Source: Nitrososphaera sp.
Lineage (GTDB): Archaea; Thermoproteota; Nitrososphaeria; Nitrososphaerales; Nitrososphaeraceae
Direction of reading: 5' to 3'
Assembly (NCBI GenBank): GCA_025450475.1
Contig: JANWHJ010000066.1
Location: 1 to 29,028, forward strand
Length of the DNA: 29,028 nt
Shown here: piece by piece, positions 22,916 to 29,028 of the stretch
Layout of the letters: each line of letters begins with the position of its first letter
How positions within the stretch are numbered: the first letter of the stretch is position 1
Program-made: the position numbers and the translations under genes
Notes under the pieces: model-generated
What the model was told of the DNA's origin: nothing
The model's database searches: none
The model's input: only the letters and a program-made list of their open reading frames with translations

Positions 22916-24045
22916 CGACGCCTTGGCACCTTTGCCTTCGGGCCTCCAAAGCTGTACGTGTTCCCCTTGCCCCGGTATGAGTGTGGCCTCACCGGATGGC
23001 CTTCAGTCTGCCCTTTCTTTGTGAGCGAGAGCCCTGCCAGCAGCTCGACTATGAGCCGATTCGCCAGCCCTGACGTGATGCCACCATTGTACGAGTTAAC
23101 GTCACTCACGTCATAGTTTGGAGCAACTTCGACCAAGTCAAACGCAAATTTGTCGGGGTCAAAGGAGGTGGATAGCAGCCGCATGAGTCTCATGCCTTCC
23201 CTCGAAGTAAGACCGTTTGGCTCCGGTTCCCCCGTCCCAGGCGCATAAGCAGGATCAAACGTGTCAATGTCCCAGCTGATATATACTCCGTCGACGTTGT
23301 CGTTGGCCCTGTCTGCAGCCTCTTTCGCTATTTGGTCTATGCCCAGCTCTTCGACATCAAGCATCGTGAACCACTGGAAGTCTTGGTCAGCCATCCACTT
23401 GTATAAGTCGGGGCCGGGCCAGTAGCCGCGGGGGCCAATGAGCGTATAGTTCTTCCCCTTCAGGCAGCCAAGCTCCATAATCCTGCGTATGTGCGCGCCG
23501 TGATCATACTTGAAACCACAGAGACCTTGCGGCGCGCAGTCCGCGTGGGTGTCGATGTGGATCATGCCTATGTTCTTATGCTTTTTGGCGAACGCGCGCA
23601 CGTTTGCAAATGTAATGGAGTGGTCGCCTCCAAGCATCACTGGAATGCCGTCTATGTCGAGCACTTCTTTTACCTTGTCAGTCATCCTCCTGTGAGACTC
23701 TATTACGTCACCCGGGGAAATATTGACGTCTCCGTAGTCGACCGTGCGAAACACACCAAACGGATCGACACCGGTCTCGATGTTAAAGTGTTCGTAAGGC
23801 GGAGACGGGACTGTCGAAGCGGCGCGGATGGCCCTTGGCCCATAGCGCGCTCCAGGTCTGATGGTCGTGCCAAAGTCAAATGGCTCGCCAATAATCGCGA
23901 CGTCCGGCTTTACTTTTTTCAGTTCTGCGTTGCTCCTTAGCCACGGCAGTTTCAAGAAAGTCGGTATGCCAACAAAGATAGGCTCGTCGTTTCCCTTGTA
24001 CGAATCACCGTAAAATTCCATTCCCATTCGAAGTTCGAAATACAT
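22912..24045 (-). CDS. Ureohydrolase (arginase/agmatinase/guanidinase family)
   Basis: A metal-dependent enzyme that hydrolyses a guanidino group to release urea. Metal ligands are all visible: GGDHS near 137-141, DTHAD near 166-170 and SWDIDTFDPAYAPGTG near 259-274. At 377 aa it is longer than typical agmatinase (about 300) because of about 50 N-terminal residues before VAIIGEPFDFGTTIRPGARYGPRAIR and a C-terminal extension rich in Gly, Arg and Lys. Agmatine is favoured by the neighbouring deoxyhypusine synthase (polyamine route). The N-terminal extension and the DTHAD/SWDID variants also recall nickel-dependent guanidine hydrolases, so guanidine, guanidinobutyrate and similar substrates stay open. 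The start is ATG at 24045; later in-frame ATGs at 24027 and 24021 are possible. Confidence 0.88.
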   Translation of the reverse strand: MYFELRMGMEFYGDSYKGNDEPIFVGIPTFLKLPWLRSNAELKKVKPDVAIIGEPFDFGTTIRPGARYGPRAIRAASTVPSPPYEHFNIETGVDPFGVFRTVDYGDVNISPGDVIESHRRMTDKVKEVLDIDGIPVMLGGDHSITFANVRAFAKKHKNIGMIHIDTHADCAPQGLCGFKYDHGAHIRRIMELGCLKGKNYTLIGPRGYWPGPDLYKWMADQDFQWFTMLDVEELGIDQIAKEAADRANDNVDGVYISWDIDTFDPAYAPGTGEPEPNGLTSREGMRLMRLLSTSFDPDKFAFDLVEVAPNYDVSDVNSYNGGITSGLANRLIVELLAGLSLTKKGQTEGHPVRPHSYRGKGNTYSFGGPKAKVPRRR

Positions 24046-24096
24046 AATTAGTAAGTATTTCTTAAATATTGCTAAGTAACATACGTTTTTCGTTTC

Positions 24097-24111
24097 GTTC
24101 GGCTGCCGAAC
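24097..24111 (-). promoter_or_regulatory. GTTCGGCAGCCGAAC palindrome upstream of the ureohydrolase
   Basis: Perfect 7-bp arms with one central base, in the 97-bp gap between deoxyhypusine synthase and the ureohydrolase; centre 59 bp before the ATG at 24045 and about 39 bp before a TATTTAAG box. Read in gene direction it differs from the palindrome before the symporter (27797-27813) only at two positions that compensate each other. Operator is the favoured reading; a terminator of the preceding gene is less likely because no T-run follows here. Confidence 0.5.
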
Positions 24112-24132
24112 AATTCGATGCCTGCGGCAGAG

Positions 24133-24151
24133 AAAACGTAATCTACGTTTT
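24133..24151 (-). terminator. Possible hairpin terminator at the end of deoxyhypusine synthase
   Basis: AAAACGTA and TACGTTTT form 8-bp arms around a 3-nt loop that includes the TAG stop (24143-24145). On the minus strand the stem ends in a run of four T, and on the plus strand it ends in seven. Stem and T-run are seen; termination is inferred. Confidence 0.35.
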
Positions 24152-25105
24152 TTTTCCTAATTCAAGGGCGGCATATATGAACGGGAGCAGTGTGGTAGCC
24201 TCGCCGTGGATAGTGGTCTGCCTCGCTTTGGTTGTGACCTTGCCCCATGATATAGCCTCTGCTACCAGCGCGCCACTTAGGCTGCCGTCCCATTCCGGAG
24301 CCGTGGTGATATAGACAGCATAGTCAAGCCCGCCCCGGAACTGATTCCACCACAGCGTATGGTGCTTTGAAATACCTCCTCCAATCATGAATGCCCCAGA
24401 CTTTTTCGCTTCAAAGACGATATCCGACAGCCTGCTTTCGTCCTTCAGGATGTCTATCTTGAAGTCCTTGTGCTGCTGGTGGAAGAACCACACCTGGCTC
24501 CCTACGGCGCCATCAACTATACCGGGTACTATCACAGGGATCTTATTCTTATGGGCCCAGTAAAGGAACGACGACTTGTCGAGTGTGCTCCCGACATAGT
24601 CTGTTATCTCGTATGTCGAGCAGCTGCGCTTACCATCCTTGTACATACTGTTCAGGCATTTCTGAACCTTTTCTTCAATGAGCGGCCCGTAATTTTCCAT
24701 TGGTACCAGCACATTACCCAGCCTGTGGATGTTCTTGCCCAATAGCATACCGTCGTCCATTCGAAAGTCCCCGGCATAGTACTTCTCATAGGTCCTTGCG
24801 ATGTCGTGGTCCAGCGCGCCGCAAGTGGTGATTATGACGTCGCACATCCTGTTCTTTACCATGTCGCGCACGATACCCCTTGCGCCCGTAGACATGAGTG
24901 CCCCAACAAATGAAAGGAACTTTGTGCAGCTCTTTTCGTCGTTCATCCTGCGCAAAATGTCGACCCCCTCAGCAAGATTCCGCGACTCAAAACCTCCGGA
25001 AACTGCCATGCTGGAAAAAATGGAATTGACATCATTCTGCCTGATATCATAATCCCTGACTGGGTTACGCAAAAGTTCGTTGCCTTTCTTTACTCTGCCG
25101 GTCAT
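24143..25105 (-). CDS. dys: Deoxyhypusine synthase
   Basis: Transfers the aminobutyl group of spermidine to a lysine of translation factor aIF5A, the first step of hypusine formation, using NAD. Length 320 aa is normal for archaea. Landmarks are FLSFVGALMSTGARGIVRDM, IITTCGALDHDIARTY, and the catalytic-lysine segment EAISWGKV, corresponding to the active-site lysine of the human enzyme. ATG at 25105. It lies upstream of the ureohydrolase on the same strand with a 97-bp gap containing a hairpin and a palindrome. The pairing with a urea-releasing hydrolase fits polyamine metabolism (agmatine to putrescine) but does not prove it. Confidence 0.95.
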   Translation of the reverse strand: MTGRVKKGNELLRNPVRDYDIRQNDVNSIFSSMAVSGGFESRNLAEGVDILRRMNDEKSCTKFLSFVGALMSTGARGIVRDMVKNRMCDVIITTCGALDHDIARTYEKYYAGDFRMDDGMLLGKNIHRLGNVLVPMENYGPLIEEKVQKCLNSMYKDGKRSCSTYEITDYVGSTLDKSSFLYWAHKNKIPVIVPGIVDGAVGSQVWFFHQQHKDFKIDILKDESRLSDIVFEAKKSGAFMIGGGISKHHTLWWNQFRGGLDYAVYITTAPEWDGSLSGALVAEAISWGKVTTKARQTTIHGEATTLLPFIYAALELGKKT

Positions 25106-25145
25106 GGTCAGGCATATTGGTGTTGCAGTAAAAAATGTATTGCTG

Positions 25146-26585
25146 TCATATCCTGAGCAGGATGTCTATTGTTAATATGACGGTCCCTATTGCAACCGTC
25201 ATTATCATGAAGGGAAAGCCAACCCTGATCCACCGATTGAAGCTGATTGGGTGGCCATGCTTTTCGCTAATGCCCGCGGCCACAATACCAGCGCTAGAGC
25301 CGATGAGGGTTCCGTTGCCGCCAAGGTTCGCGCCAAGAGACAAGGCCCACCAAAGTGGGCTGATCTGCATGTCGCCAAATGCTATCGCTATTTCCGGGCT
25401 TCCGTTGAGGGTATGAATGAGTGGTATCATGGTGGCGGTAAACGGGATGTTGTCGACAAACGCGCTAGCGATAGCAGACAACCAGATTATCATAAGGAAC
25501 GAAAGCCATGGGTCGCCCCCAGTAATACCAAGCGCTGCCGACGACAGCAGATCTATCATCCCGGAATGTTCCGCTGTTCCAACTATAATGAAAAGCCCTG
25601 TGAAAAATATTAGTGTGGGCCAGTCCACTTCGCGGAATACTCTTTCGGGGCTTGCTCTGGTGATCGTTAACAGTACGCCTGCCCCACCCAGCGCGATTAT
25701 GGATGGCTCGATATGAAGCGAGCCATGCACCACAAACAAAGTTACGACCCCGATAAGGACTCCAAGTGATTTTTTCAAGACGCTCTTATCCTTCAGGTAG
25801 ACGCCCTCGTCTTCTTTCATGAGCTGCTCCAAGTTCTGCGCCTGAGCCTTAAGGTCGTTCCTGAACATGAATTTGAGCAGGAACAACGATGCTACAAACG
25901 ACACCCCTATTGTAGGGCCCATATGGATGATGAAGGCGTTAAAATCGATGTTGGCGGCGGAGCCTATGATAATGTTTGGTGGGTCGCCAATGAGCGTGGA
26001 TGCCCCGCCAACATTTGAAGCAAGAGCCTGAGCAAGGATGAACGGCAGAGGCGAAATTCTAAAGGTCCTGAACACGGCCACGGTGACTGGGATCATGAGC
26101 AGGACGGTCGTGACGTTGTCAATGAACATCGAAGTGACTGCAGTGAACGAGCACAGCATCAGCATCAGCTTCCACAGGTCGCCCCTCGACGCCTTGCTCA
26201 TCTTGATTGCTACCCACTGGAAGACGCCCGACTCCGCGAGAATGGCCACTATTATCATCATGCCGAGCAAGAGACCGATGGTGTTGTAATCTATGGCGCT
26301 GACGATGAAGTCGAAACTTTCTTCTGCCTGCAGGCTGCCAAAGGTAAGCGCAGCGATGATTATCGCTATCGCGCCAATCAGCGCTATAGAGCTTCTGTGC
26401 AGAAGTTCAAACGACAGAACGATATAGACTGAAACTAGAATGAGAGCCGCTACTTGAATCATGGGGTGGAGTTCCATCCCGAACGCCGGCGGAACGGTGA
26501 ATATCAGGGTGGCAAAAGCTACGATTAGGCCAAGTCCGATCGCGATTTTTTTCGGGGCAGCTTTTGGCTGAGCGGCAACTTCCAA
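25146..26585 (-). CDS. ArsB/NhaD-type ion permease
   Basis: A multi-pass membrane transporter of 479 aa in the ion-transporter superfamily that includes ArsB, NhaD and the P protein. Two inverted repeats are visible, each with the re-entrant signature: SNVGGASTLIGDPPNIIIG (about 190-208) and GANLGGNGTLIGSSAG (about 430-445); FIDNVTT and FVDNIPFTATMIPL are the matching helix breaks. A 10-12 helix topology is likely. It may exchange sodium and protons or export an anion such as arsenite; no ars regulator or arsenate reductase is adjacent, so arsenite is not favoured. The start is TTG at 26585; an ATAAATATAG-like box lies about 25 nt upstream. It ends 40 bp before the deoxyhypusine synthase start. 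Confidence 0.88.
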   Translation of the reverse strand: MEVAAQPKAAPKKIAIGLGLIVAFATLIFTVPPAFGMELHPMIQVAALILVSVYIVLSFELLHRSSIALIGAIAIIIAALTFGSLQAEESFDFIVSAIDYNTIGLLLGMMIIVAILAESGVFQWVAIKMSKASRGDLWKLMLMLCSFTAVTSMFIDNVTTVLLMIPVTVAVFRTFRISPLPFILAQALASNVGGASTLIGDPPNIIIGSAANIDFNAFIIHMGPTIGVSFVASLFLLKFMFRNDLKAQAQNLEQLMKEDEGVYLKDKSVLKKSLGVLIGVVTLFVVHGSLHIEPSIIALGGAGVLLTITRASPERVFREVDWPTLIFFTGLFIIVGTAEHSGMIDLLSSAALGITGGDPWLSFLMIIWLSAIASAFVDNIPFTATMIPLIHTLNGSPEIAIAFGDMQISPLWWALSLGANLGGNGTLIGSSAGIVAAGISEKHGHPISFNRWIRVGFPFMIMTVAIGTVILTIDILLRI

Positions 26586-26628
26586 AACCTACGTAATTAT
26601 TAAATCGTCGTATAAATATAGTTCGGGC

Positions 26629-27372
26629 TCATTGTGCGTGCTTTGCAACGATGCTCTTGACATAGTCGGTAACCTCGAGGCCGTTCTGGCTGGCCTTCTC
26701 ATTAAGGCGCTCCCAGATTTTTTTGTCTAGCTTTTTGCGCGGGTCAAATACAAGCCGCACGGTCAGCAGCCCTTTTGGCGCACCGCGCTTTACACCCGTT
26801 GATTCCATTTCTTCCTGTAGCTTAGACTGCGCGGCTGCTATTACGAGCCTGTCGTGAATCTCGGGCCTTCTTGCAATCCGGATCGCTTCGTACGACGTAA
26901 TCTCGCCTTTGACTAATTGCTCTTGTAGTGGTTGCGGCAGATTGAGGATACTGAGCCACTCGCTTATTGTGCTCTTTGGCAATCCGTATTTTGCCGACGC
27001 GCCGGTTATTCCCTTTGTAGAGTTGACCAGCTTTTTTACCATCTGAGCCTTTTCAAGGGGCGATAGGTCCTTACGTATCAGGTTTTCAAACAGCGACGCC
27101 GCTTCTGCTTCTGCGCCTTCGAGCTCCGTGACGACGGCCGGGACTTCACGGGCACCCTTGGCGCTAAGTGCGAAAAACCTCCTGCGGCCTATGAGTAACT
27201 TATAGCGCCTACTTTCGTCGTCAAAGCGAACTACCACTGGCTGAAGAAGATCAAATTTTGTCAGGTGTTCCTTCATAAGTTGGTCGCTAGTATCCTTGCC
27301 AAAAGCCTGATCCTTGCGGACGTTTTCCTCTGCAACGTCAATTAGCCCTACTGGAATATTCCTGACCTTCAT
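26629..27372 (-). CDS. ParB-like nuclease/partition-fold DNA-binding protein
   Basis: A 247-aa protein with a ParB/Srx fold N-terminus and a helix-turn-helix middle. The N-terminal VRNIPVGLIDVAEENVRK, the GRRRFFA box at about 62-68 (the CTP/phosphate-binding box of ParB proteins) and ENLIRKDLSPLEKA at about 96-109 are typical. A helix-turn-helix follows at about 121-141 (GASAKYGLPKSTISEWL), and the C-terminus is helical and basic. No ParA ATPase gene is next to it, so chromosome partition is not proven; a DNA-binding regulator is equally possible. Its ATG follows a 14-bp palindromic ATATTTATAAATAT box and a larger inverted repeat in the intergenic region. Confidence 0.85.
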   Translation of the reverse strand: MKVRNIPVGLIDVAEENVRKDQAFGKDTSDQLMKEHLTKFDLLQPVVVRFDDESRRYKLLIGRRRFFALSAKGAREVPAVVTELEGAEAEAASLFENLIRKDLSPLEKAQMVKKLVNSTKGITGASAKYGLPKSTISEWLSILNLPQPLQEQLVKGEITSYEAIRIARRPEIHDRLVIAAAQSKLQEEMESTGVKRGAPKGLLTVRLVFDPRKKLDKKIWERLNEKASQNGLEVTDYVKSIVAKHAQ

Positions 27373-27394
27373 CTCTTGCTAATTACTAATGATA

Positions 27395-27408
27395 ATATTT
27401 ATAAATAT
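27395..27408 (-). promoter_or_regulatory. Symmetric TATA element of the ParB-like gene
   Basis: ATATTTATAAATAT is perfectly palindromic and is centred about 29 nt before the ATG at 27372, the right spacing for a leaderless archaeal transcript on the minus strand. Confidence 0.55.
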
Positions 27409-27455
27409 CTTTTTTAGACCGATAGAATTTTGGGTTTGCAGCTTCAAAAGTAATA

Positions 27456-27486
27456 TACGCATCATTTTTTCGTATTGTGATGCGTA
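27456..27486. promoter_or_regulatory. 9-bp inverted repeat between the ParB-like gene and the 85-aa gene
   Basis: TACGCATCA at 27456-27464 and TGATGCGTA at 27478-27486, perfect arms with a 13-bp T-rich spacer, in the divergent 167-bp intergenic region. It lies upstream of the TATA elements of both genes, a good position for an operator, possibly bound by the ParB-like protein itself. Symmetry is seen; binding is inferred. Confidence 0.45.
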
Positions 27487-27539
27487 GTTTACATTTTTTA
27501 CCCCAAACCTTATATCATTTTTAGCCAACCTTCAAAGGA

Positions 27540-27797
27540 ATGAAAAATGGCATGAGTGAGGTGCTGCGAGCCGAACAGACCGCGGTCAAGACAGCCTTCC
27601 TCAGCTACTACATTTCTATGTACAACACCGTGAACAAAGAGATCGGATATCCTGATACGCCGGTGAGTGTCGATGAGATTTATGATTTCATACAAGACTT
27701 GAAGCACGAAGCAAGTAGGCGGGTTCCTGACATCCGAAAGGAGGATATCAGTTCTTGCTTCCGCTTACTTCAGGCGTCAGGCGTATGTAACCCCTGA
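27540..27797 (+). CDS. Hypothetical protein, 85 aa
   Basis: I do not recognise a family. The protein is predicted all-helical: FLSYYISMYNTVNKEIGY, then SVDEIYDFIQDLKHEASRRV, then DISSCFRLLQASGV. No signal peptide or membrane segment is seen. The ATG at 27540 lies about 27 nt after CTTATATCA, so the message is probably leaderless; the internal ATG at 27552 is an alternative. Its stop touches a perfect palindrome that precedes the symporter gene. It is divergent from the ParB-like gene and shares its inverted repeat. Confidence 0.6.
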   Translation: MKNGMSEVLRAEQTAVKTAFLSYYISMYNTVNKEIGYPDTPVSVDEIYDFIQDLKHEASRRVPDIRKEDISSCFRLLQASGVCNP

Positions 27798-27813
27798 GTT
27801 CGACAGTCGAACT
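27797..27813 (+). promoter_or_regulatory. AGTTCGACAGTCGAACT palindrome upstream of the symporter
   Basis: Perfect 8-bp arms with one central base, directly after the stop of the 85-aa gene and centred 69 bp before the symporter ATG, about 42 bp before its TATA box. Its core GTTCGACAGTCGAAC matches GTTCGGCAGCCGAAC before the ureohydrolase except for one compensating base pair. The following TTTTC makes a terminator of the 85-aa gene an alternative. Confidence 0.5.
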
Positions 27814-27843
27814 TTTCTTGCGTATTTATGAATTTGGTAATCC

Positions 27844-27873
27844 TTATATAATTACTATATATTTGAAAAACAT
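27844..27873 (+). promoter_or_regulatory. TATA element of the symporter gene
   Basis: TTATATA at 27844-27850 is centred about 27 nt before the ATG at 27874, giving a leaderless transcript. A second AT-rich CTATATATTT follows but is too near the ATG to serve with the same spacing. Confidence 0.55.
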
Positions 27874-29028
27874 ATGGCAGCCATAGAATATGGGATTGCG
27901 GTAATTGGTTTTCTGATACTTTCGCTGGGAGTCGGCGTCATGACATCAAGGATGGTCAAGAAGAGTAGCAAGAGATACATGGTTGCAGGTAAGAGCCTTC
28001 CGCTCATGTTTGTGGGGACGATGCTAGCTGCACAATCAATCGATGGTAACTCATCGCTTGGCAATGCGGGACTTGTATTCAATTTCGGGTTCTGGGCAGG
28101 CGCTGCTCTTCCATTAGGTCTTGCCATTTGTTTATTCCTTACAGGATTTTTCTACGGCTCAAGGCTTAACAAAATGTCCATGCTTACGCTGCCTGACTTT
28201 TACTACAGGAGATTTGGCAAGGGTCCCGAAGCATTGTCAAGCGGCCTTCTAATGATAAGCTTCACCATCTTGGTCGCAGGAAACTTTGCAGCGACCGGCT
28301 ACATTTTGTCAACTGTTCTAAACATTGATCTTACAATAGGTATTCTTATTGGTGCTGTAGTAGTCCTTGGCTATACTTTTGCAGGAGGACTATTTTCTTC
28401 TGCATATACTGACATTTTCCAAATATACCTTGCGATAATCGCGTTCTGGGCGGCGTTTCTTTTCTTCTACGGGGGATATGCCGGCGTAGATTTTGCTACT
28501 ATCCTTGGGGCCACACCAACAGGATACCTCGATTTTTCAGGCCTGACGGACGTTGCAAATGGAGCACTGATAAATTGGGCTTCCATAGCAGCACTTGGCT
28601 TTGGCGACATTGTGGCATTAGACTTCATGGAGAGGGTGTTTGCGGCTAAAGATGGAAAAACGGCACGCCGGGGCGCCTTCATGGGCGGCGGTTTGACTCT
28701 ACTCACTGTGATTCCAACGAGCTTTATTGGGATCATTGCGCTCTACCTGGTCTCGACAGGGGCACTTGTGCTTGATGACCCATTCTTGGCCATGCCACTA
28801 ATAGCCATCGACCACGTTCCGTATCCTATTGGTGCTGCATTGTTGATGGGTGTAATGGGAGCGTCGATGTCTACTGCGAACGGAGGTCTGCTTGCGATAT
28901 CTAGCGTAATTTCAAGAAACATAATCCAAAGGGACATTTTGCGAGGGCTCAAGAAAAAACCTGGAATGGAAGACAAGAAACTGCTCAGGACAACGAGGAT
29001 TGCCACTATACCAATGATGATAGCCGCA
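27874..29028 (+). CDS. Sodium:solute symporter family transporter, N-terminal part (3' end outside window)
   Basis: The frame from ATG at 27874 is open to the window edge (385 codons). The protein is very hydrophobic, with at least eight to nine likely membrane helices, and has the layout of sodium:solute symporters: an N-terminal helix, the KRYMVAGKSLP segment, AAQSIDGNSSLGNAG as the first broken helix of the core, TLPDFYYRRFG, and later MGVMGASMSTANGGLLAISSV, which corresponds to the conserved sodium-site helix. Family members carry urea, proline, pantothenate, acetate and other solutes. Urea is plausible from the urease cluster about 7 kb away and the shared palindrome, but this cannot be read from the sequence alone. 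Confidence 0.88.
   Translation, partial: MAAIEYGIAVIGFLILSLGVGVMTSRMVKKSSKRYMVAGKSLPLMFVGTMLAAQSIDGNSSLGNAGLVFNFGFWAGAALPLGLAICLFLTGFFYGSRLNKMSMLTLPDFYYRRFGKGPEALSSGLLMISFTILVAGNFAATGYILSTVLNIDLTIGILIGAVVVLGYTFAGGLFSSAYTDIFQIYLAIIAFWAAFLFFYGGYAGVDFATILGATPTGYLDFSGLTDVANGALINWASIAALGFGDIVALDFMERVFAAKDGKTARRGAFMGGGLTLLTVIPTSFIGIIALYLVSTGALVLDDPFLAMPLIAIDHVPYPIGAALLMGVMGASMSTANGGLLAISSVISRNIIQRDILRGLKKKPGMEDKKLLRTTRIATIPMMIAA

Noticed and set aside
1..29028. tRNA, rRNA, CRISPR array, insertion sequence or riboswitch
   Set aside because: Read through for TPsiC-like arms, regular repeats and transposase motifs and found none that hold up; a covariance-model search could still find a short RNA.

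Overview
The window looks like a chromosomal segment of an ammonia-oxidising archaeon of the Nitrososphaerales (Thaumarchaeota/Nitrososphaerota, soil group I.1b). The evidence is archaeal information-processing genes (eS6, aIF2-gamma, deoxyhypusine synthase, a group II chaperonin, an STT3/AglB oligosaccharyltransferase), many TATA-like boxes about 26 nt before start codons (short or absent leaders), frequent TTG/GTG starts, and a complete archaeal urease cluster. The species is not claimed. I saw no tRNA, rRNA, CRISPR array or insertion sequence.

Layout. (1) 1-4980, conserved housekeeping block: 3' end of ileS, small proteins, a dual-specificity phosphatase, two small zinc-ribbon proteins, eS6, aIF2-gamma and a PIN-domain protein. 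(2) 4988-5325, a broken metallo-beta-lactamase-fold hydrolase gene. (3) about 5480-12025, a visibly AT-richer surface-glycan island: stand-alone asparagine-synthase domain, GT2 and GT-B glycosyltransferases, an NAD-sugar epimerase, two paralogous methyltransferases and a small membrane protein. (4) 12261-15050, an oligosaccharyltransferase fused to a C-terminal cyclophilin. (5) 15429-20566, divergent urease operons ureABC (-) and ureEFGD (+) sharing one promoter region. (6) 20606-22381, a group II chaperonin with a histidine-rich loop (15 His in 31 residues) and a His-rich tail, directly downstream of ureD. (7) 22541-25105, a UreA-like protein overlapping a ureohydrolase gene by 4 bp, then deoxyhypusine synthase. 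(8) 25146-29028, an ArsB/NhaD-type permease, a ParB-like protein, a small unknown protein and the 5' part of a sodium:solute symporter.

How the genes may work together. The right half looks like a nitrogen-supply region: a ureohydrolase that should release urea from a guanidino compound, urease to give ammonia (the energy substrate of such an organism), and a symporter that could import urea or another nitrogen compound. The most unusual points are the His-rich chaperonin at the end of the urease maturation operon (candidate nickel-binding folding factor), the ureohydrolase translationally coupled to a diverged urease-gamma-like protein, and a near-identical palindrome (GTTCGRCAGYCGAAC, read in gene direction) before both the ureohydrolase and the symporter. 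In the left half, the oligosaccharyltransferase-cyclophilin fusion next to glycan genes suggests coupling of N-glycosylation to protein folding outside the membrane.
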